This document shows positions 33,938 through 37,813 of a DNA stretch of 37,813 bases, one piece after another (position 1 is the stretch's first letter; every line of letters starts with the position of its first letter). The notes under the pieces are model-generated. The model saw only the letters and a list, made by a program, of their open reading frames with translations, was not told the origin of the DNA and made no database searches. Position numbers and translations under genes: made by a program. The DNA is from Bdellovibrionia bacterium (GTDB lineage Bacteria; Bdellovibrionota; Bdellovibrionia; Bdellovibrionales; JAGQZY01), in contig JAUHWN010000023.1 in the NCBI GenBank assembly GCA_030424665.1, positions 1 to 37,813 of the forward strand, read 5' to 3'.

Positions 33938-33980
33938 ATTTTATCTTGCTTGCTAATTGCCCAATATCAGCTTGCTTACA
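33938..33980 (-). promoter_or_regulatory. Candidate Crp/Fnr operator and -10 box, site 4
   Basis: On the minus strand TGTAA-GCAAGC-TGATA (33980 to 33965) is followed after exactly 21 nt by TAAAAT (33943 to 33938). Predicted start is 33931, again centring the repeat at -41.5. The left half matches site 2; the right half differs from TTATA at one base. It serves the TsdA-like cytochrome and barrel genes. Confidence 0.55.
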
Positions 33981-34120
33981 ATGGATTCAGCGCTTTAAAT
34001 CTCTATAAACCATGTAATATCAATAGCTTACAGTAACCCCCTTTTTGTCAGCCTCTTGAATTAAGTTCACGTGTGATTTTAGTAACTTGAATTTAATCGG
34101 AATTTTATTAGTTAGTTATT

Positions 34121-34831
34121 ATGCGATTTCTACTTTTTTCTCTATTTATTCTATTTCCATTTCTATCACAAGCTGACTGCTCTAAGGCGAAGGATCAAAC
34201 TGCTTGTGAAGTAAAGCGAATTCAGACCTACTATAAATCAGAATTTTTTAAGGTATCGAGTCGAGTTCAGCAAAACGAACCTTTTTTGTATATTACTGAA
34301 TTTACCCATCAGTATCCAGAGCTTCAGGCTTGGGTCCGAAAGCACCAAAGATTCATTAAGAAAAACCAAATTTATTTACGACTTTTACTTCATAAACGAG
34401 GTAAAGGTTTTCGAATTGAGCAGGATGTCGCTCCGTTATTCTTAAAGTTCTATTCCACCTATAATCACTTTTTAGCGGGTTTTTTAGAAAATGCTGAGGT
34501 CCATCTGGCTATGATAACAGATGAACAGTATCGAGAAGAGTTCAAGTTGAAGTTGATCACAGTCCTATCTGAAATTATATATTCTGTGGGGCTTGGAATT
34601 GATGAAGAATTGCCTCATTTTAACAGTGAAACATGCGACTATTTTGCTCAACCCTTTAATGCTGTTTGGTTTTCAGTTCGAGGAATGTATTTGATAGATC
34701 GGTATATGAGTCTCGTAAAGCCGGATGAATGGCGTGATTTTAAAAGTGAAAATGGGATAATTCTCGATGAGGATTTAATGATCGACGCGCTTGGTTCCCT
34801 AGTTAGAGGCGTCGACTCCATTGAGTTTTAA
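34121..34831 (+). CDS. Exported protein of 236 residues, unknown function
   Basis: A signal peptide (MRFLLFSLFILFPFLSQA, cleavage before DCS) is followed by a helical, charged protein with short Cys spacing near the start (DCSKAKDQTACE). I recognise no family. The ATG lacks a ribosome binding site, so a leaderless or weakly translated mRNA is possible. It is divergent from the cytochrome operon and convergent with the next gene. Confidence 0.65.
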   Translation: MRFLLFSLFILFPFLSQADCSKAKDQTACEVKRIQTYYKSEFFKVSSRVQQNEPFLYITEFTHQYPELQAWVRKHQRFIKKNQIYLRLLLHKRGKGFRIEQDVAPLFLKFYSTYNHFLAGFLENAEVHLAMITDEQYREEFKLKLITVLSEIIYSVGLGIDEELPHFNSETCDYFAQPFNAVWFSVRGMYLIDRYMSLVKPDEWRDFKSENGIILDEDLMIDALGSLVRGVDSIEF

Positions 34832-34855
34832 TAAATGGGTGTGGGAGGTAAGAGG

Positions 34856-35449
34856 TTAGGGTTTAAACTCCTCCCAATTTATTTTTTTAATTTCCTCGAG
34901 TGCTTCTTGAAAAGATCGTTTATCTTTGTTTTCTAAAGCAATTTTTGCTCCTACGAAGTGCATTAATACAAAAGGTTTACTTTTGGACCGGCGTTTTTCT
35001 ATGAGCCATTCTTTAATAGCACCTTCTTCACCTTCGATTCTGTTCTTATTTTCGTAAAGGACTCTTGAAATCTCATAGTAGGCATCGCGAGCAAAACTAT
35101 TCTCTTTACTATGTTCTTTACAAACAGCTCTAGAGTCCCGAGTGTTTTGGCGAATGTATTTGTTAGAATATAGAGACTGCCATCGAATTCTTTGAAGAAA
35201 CTCATCATTTTTTAGCTCGAAATACTTGATTCCTTCTTCGAGGCTATTTTTATAAAAGTGGGTGAGTTGTTTGTCGTAGTAGTTTGGGTCGATCTCGTAA
35301 TTAATATTGAAATCAGTCTCTATCTGATTGAGTTGATCAATAATTTTCATGGGCATTCCTTTCTGCGAAGTGAAAGTAAGGGGGCGAAGACAGGTTACTA
35401 AGAGGAATATAAATAAACCAATAGGGGCAAGAAATCGGAGAAGAGTCAT
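34856..35449 (-). CDS. Putative lipoprotein, unknown function
   Basis: This 197-residue protein starts with a hydrophobic segment ending in LLVTC, a plausible lipobox (Cys20), followed by a charged helical domain (EEGIKYFELKNDEFLQRIRWQ and similar). I chose the ATG at 35449: a perfect TATAAT lies 7 nt upstream of it, which would put the upstream ATG at 35476 before the promoter. No family is recognised. Confidence 0.6.
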   Translation of the reverse strand: MTLLRFLAPIGLFIFLLVTCLRPLTFTSQKGMPMKIIDQLNQIETDFNINYEIDPNYYDKQLTHFYKNSLEEGIKYFELKNDEFLQRIRWQSLYSNKYIRQNTRDSRAVCKEHSKENSFARDAYYEISRVLYENKNRIEGEEGAIKEWLIEKRRSKSKPFVLMHFVGAKIALENKDKRSFQEALEEIKKINWEEFKP

Positions 35450-35462
35450 AAATACAATTATA
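35450..35462 (-). promoter_or_regulatory. -10 box for a near-leaderless transcript
   Basis: On the minus strand TATAAT (35462 to 35457) lies 7 nt before the ATG at 35449, predicting a start at about 35450. No Shine-Dalgarno sequence and no clear -35 are present. Confidence 0.5.
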
Positions 35463-35570
35463 CCTTTAAGCCCCATTTTATAAAGTGACTAGATAGGATT
35501 TGACCCCACGTATTATCGGCTATTTCTTCAATTCCGGGTTTGCTCCGGTTAGTATCAAATTGATTAATAC

Positions 35571-36368
35571 ATGAAGAGGTATGTCTTGGATTCAAATCAA
35601 ATCGTCGATTTAGAAGAGTTTTTAGAAGAAACGGATATTGACTATCAAAAGGAGCTCATTGGCCTTCAGTTAGAGCTATTAAATTTACAAAAGTACATTG
35701 TAGATACTGGGCAGCGATTGATCATATTGTTCGAAGGAAGGGACACCGCTGGTAAGGGGGGCGCTATTCAGCGCTATACCCAATACCTGAACCCTCGGCA
35801 TTTAAGAGTCGTCGCCCTTGGAAAGCCGAGCGAAGAGGTCGCTTCTCAATGGTATTTTCAAAAGTATATAAAACACTTTCCTTCGGCCGGAGAAATGGTT
35901 CTCTTTGACCGAAGTTGGTACAACCGGGCCATTGTTGAGCCGGCTCTTGGATTTTGTACCGAAAATCAATATAAGCTCTTTATGAAACAGGTTTTAGAAT
36001 TAGAAAAAATGATTGCCGACGAAGGGATATTTTTCATTAAATTTTGGTTTTCTATCGACCTTGAAGAGCAAAAGAGGCGTTTAGCGGAAAGAAAAGAAAA
36101 CCCTTTAAAGCAGTGGAAGCTTAGTTCTACCGACTTATTGGCCCACGATAAATTCGAAGTATTTTCTGCTTACCGGAAAAAAATGTTTGCTCAGACGTCT
36201 CCAGTCTATGCACCGTGGGTACGAATAAAAGGTAACAACAAAAAGGTCGCTCGGCTAGAAAGTATCAAGTACTTATTATCAAGATTCGACAATCCCAATA
36301 AAGGGATATCGAACCTAAAATTGAATTTTAATGAGCATATTATTAAAATCGTTCAAGAAACGAAGTAA
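35571..36368 (+). CDS. ppk2: Polyphosphate kinase 2 (PPK2)
   Basis: This 265-residue enzyme transfers phosphate between polyphosphate and nucleotides. The Walker A motif GRDTAGKGG is at 56-64. The PPK2 signature runs RYTQYLNPRHLRVVALGKPSEEV, then QWYFQKYIKHFPSAGEMVLFDRSWYNRA with the Walker B-like Asp, a lid module KRRLAERKENPLKQWKLSSTD, and VYAPWVRI. Length and motifs fit the single-domain class I enzymes, which often prefer making GTP or ATP from polyphosphate. No ppk1 or ppx is adjacent. The start codon has no clear ribosome binding site. Confidence 0.95.
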   Translation: MKRYVLDSNQIVDLEEFLEETDIDYQKELIGLQLELLNLQKYIVDTGQRLIILFEGRDTAGKGGAIQRYTQYLNPRHLRVVALGKPSEEVASQWYFQKYIKHFPSAGEMVLFDRSWYNRAIVEPALGFCTENQYKLFMKQVLELEKMIADEGIFFIKFWFSIDLEEQKRRLAERKENPLKQWKLSSTDLLAHDKFEVFSAYRKKMFAQTSPVYAPWVRIKGNNKKVARLESIKYLLSRFDNPNKGISNLKLNFNEHIIKIVQETK

Positions 36369-36390
36369 TTGGTTCGAATAAATGCTTTCT

Positions 36391-37758
36391 TTATTCAAAA
36401 TCGGCACAAACTAAACGCGCTCCAGTGCCGGGCTCGTGAATAACAATAGATTGAGCTTCGGGGCGCGCTAGATGAGCTACAGTCAAGTCGACTAAGCCAC
36501 GACCGGTATCATCAGTTTTGAAACTCGGCCAAATTTCGTTTTCACGAATGACTTCGGGCTCTTCGGGGTCGATTTTGTAGTGACCTCCTCCGCCAAGGCT
36601 GCAAGGTAAGTTATGTACATGGGCCCCATAATCAGTATTCGAATCGAGACCAGCAACATCAAGGGTGACACTTGTTGTACCATCAAGTCCTCGACTGATT
36701 GATACCGTACCGAGTACGTCCAAGCCAGCTAGCAATCCGGCGTCGAGTATTTTGAATTGATTCCTAAGATTAAGGGTGGCGCAAGCGAGACGCGAACCAT
36801 CAGCAGGATTGTGAATAACAATTGCCTGAGCTTCGGGGCGGGCTCTATGCCCTTGTTTGACAAAATGAGTGATACTGTTTCCATTAGTGTCAGACGAACC
36901 GATTGGCCAAATTTCATTGGCCTCTTCGACAACGGTTGATGTTGGGTCGATCATGTAATGAGCACCACCGTCATTAATTTCGCAAGGAAGGTTGTGCACG
37001 TGTGCTGGATAATTTACCAGGCTTGCTGGTAGACCTCGCACGGATACATCAACTTCAGTATTTCCGTTACTATTCCGAGTAATCGTCGCGGTTCCACCAA
37101 TATCTAAGTTAAGAGTATTCCCTCCGTCACCATTTTTAAAATAGCCGCCAAATGAGGTCGTCTTTGCCTGGTTTTCATGCAGATCTACACAGGCAATTCG
37201 GTCTCCTGAGCCAGGCTCATGAACGACAACAGACTGAGCCTCTGGTCGGGCAACGTGGGAGTTAACTGCGGCATGACCAATGGCGTTTCCGTTGGAGTCC
37301 GTTGTAAATGAAGGCCAAATTTCATTGGCTTCAACTGTCCCAACAACAGTGGGGTCGATCAGATAGTGTCCACCACCACCGAGGCTACAAGGTAAGTTAT
37401 GAACATGTGCCATGTAATCTCGACTTGGAGTTAAACCATTAACATGAATATAAACTTCCGTTTTACCAGCTATGGATCGAGAGAGCCATGCCTTTCCTGA
37501 GAGGTTTGGGTAGAGAAGTAATCCTGCGGCCGTCGCAAGGAAATTACCCGTATATAGACTGCTTAGAATTTTTGACGATGATGACGGTCCATCGGTTTTT
37601 CCATCGTCCCCATTGGGATCCCTCGTGCCTGTAATCGGGCGTGTAAATTTATTTGCCGTAAAAGCATCTTCCGCACAATTTTGAAAGGAAATCAATAGAG
37701 TCAGTGAAAAAGAAATGAGTACAAAGGCCGCATACAGCCTTCTGACAGTTAATCCCAT
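36391..37758 (-). CDS. Lipoprotein with three Cu-only-SOD-like repeats
   Basis: This 455-residue lipoprotein (SFQNC, Cys28) carries three tandem repeats of about 130 residues. Each has HVHNLPC (118-124, 253-259, 380-386), GGxHYxIDP (129-136, 265-272, 391-398), NEIWP, ARPEAQ (170-175, 306-311, 431-436), a strand ending in His (180, 316, 441) and R-x-x-C (187-190, 323-326, 448-451). These match Cu/Zn superoxide dismutase: H-x-H copper ligands, the bridging His, the last copper His, the disulfide Cys pair and the guiding Arg. The zinc loop is missing, as in Cu-only SODs and eukaryotic Cu-only SOD-repeat proteins. A Ser/Gly/Asp linker (about 45-63) follows the lipid Cys. GGGGGG precedes the ATG. 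It may protect the envelope from superoxide or bind copper. Confidence 0.78.
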   Translation of the reverse strand: MGLTVRRLYAAFVLISFSLTLLISFQNCAEDAFTANKFTRPITGTRDPNGDDGKTDGPSSSSKILSSLYTGNFLATAAGLLLYPNLSGKAWLSRSIAGKTEVYIHVNGLTPSRDYMAHVHNLPCSLGGGGHYLIDPTVVGTVEANEIWPSFTTDSNGNAIGHAAVNSHVARPEAQSVVVHEPGSGDRIACVDLHENQAKTTSFGGYFKNGDGGNTLNLDIGGTATITRNSNGNTEVDVSVRGLPASLVNYPAHVHNLPCEINDGGAHYMIDPTSTVVEEANEIWPIGSSDTNGNSITHFVKQGHRARPEAQAIVIHNPADGSRLACATLNLRNQFKILDAGLLAGLDVLGTVSISRGLDGTTSVTLDVAGLDSNTDYGAHVHNLPCSLGGGGHYKIDPEEPEVIRENEIWPSFKTDDTGRGLVDLTVAHLARPEAQSIVIHEPGTGARLVCADFE

Positions 37759-37813
37759 AGTCCCCCCAGACCAATTGTGATACCCATTCTCCGGAAATCT
37801 ATAAGTGCAAGGT

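Noticed and set aside
34014-34033. TGTAA-N10-TTACA inverted repeat as a fifth regulon site
   Set aside because: The spacer is 10 rather than 6 nt and no -10 box lies 21 nt away.
36376-36396. Inverted repeat GAATAAA / TTTATTC between ppk2 and the SOD-repeat gene as a bidirectional terminator
   Set aside because: The stem is only 7 AT-rich pairs, it overlaps the stop codon of the minus-strand gene and no T-run follows on either strand.

Overview
The window looks like a chromosomal segment of a Gram-negative bacterium, probably of the Bdellovibrionota (Bdellovibrio-like). The reasons are indirect: low to moderate GC, an unusually high share of exported proteins and lipoproteins, lipoboxes ending in Q-N-C, outer-membrane barrels, and menaquinone synthesis (menB). 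Nothing here proves the lineage or a predatory lifestyle. No insertion sequence, phage gene, CRISPR array or tRNA was seen.

Layout. 1-586: the 3' end of a 23S rRNA gene, a 5S rRNA gene and a strong terminator. 829-9575: mostly single genes for exported proteins (astacin-type protease lipoprotein, a glycine-rich lipoprotein broken by a frameshift, an alpha/beta hydrolase, a VWA lipoprotein), a rhodanese, and a minus-strand operon of a small exported protein, a VanX-type dipeptidase and a TrmB-type tRNA methyltransferase. 10384-16871: an exported 841-residue protein that appears to carry two uracil-DNA-glycosylase-like folds, then an outer-membrane barrel plus an 810-residue lipoprotein. 16868-18569: menB and an exported gluzincin-like peptidase.

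18698-24830 is a sulfide/persulfide module. It holds a Crp/Fnr-type regulator, a rhodanese-fold protein without the catalytic Cys, a rhodanese broken at its active-site loop, a split YeeE/YedE transporter pair, a TehB-like methyltransferase, a TauE/SafE permease, an ETHE1/BLH-type persulfide dioxygenase, a type II sulfide:quinone oxidoreductase and a terminator. Sulfide would be oxidised by SQR to persulfide, which the dioxygenase oxidises to sulfite; TauE could export sulfite, and YeeE-type proteins and rhodaneses handle thiosulfate or sulfane sulfur.

The main discovery is a shared promoter architecture. Three promoters in this module, and a fourth 9 kb away before a TsdA-like diheme cytochrome c gene, carry the inverted repeat TRTAA-N6-TKATA exactly 21 nt upstream of a -10 box. 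This places each site at -41.5, the class II position of Crp/Fnr activators. The neighbouring regulator lacks the usual Arg-Glu recognition residues, which fits a non-canonical AT-rich operator. I infer a small sulfur regulon.

24921-37758: a DUF302 protein, an M23 peptidase-like protein, an overlapping kinase/PP2C pair, a lipoprotein plus LPMO-like pair, a YjbQ-family protein, a fatty acid desaturase, the cytochrome with a small barrel protein, a PPK2 polyphosphate kinase, and a lipoprotein with three copper-only-SOD-like repeats. Several genes lack a Shine-Dalgarno sequence and have a -10 box right before the ATG, suggesting leaderless mRNAs.
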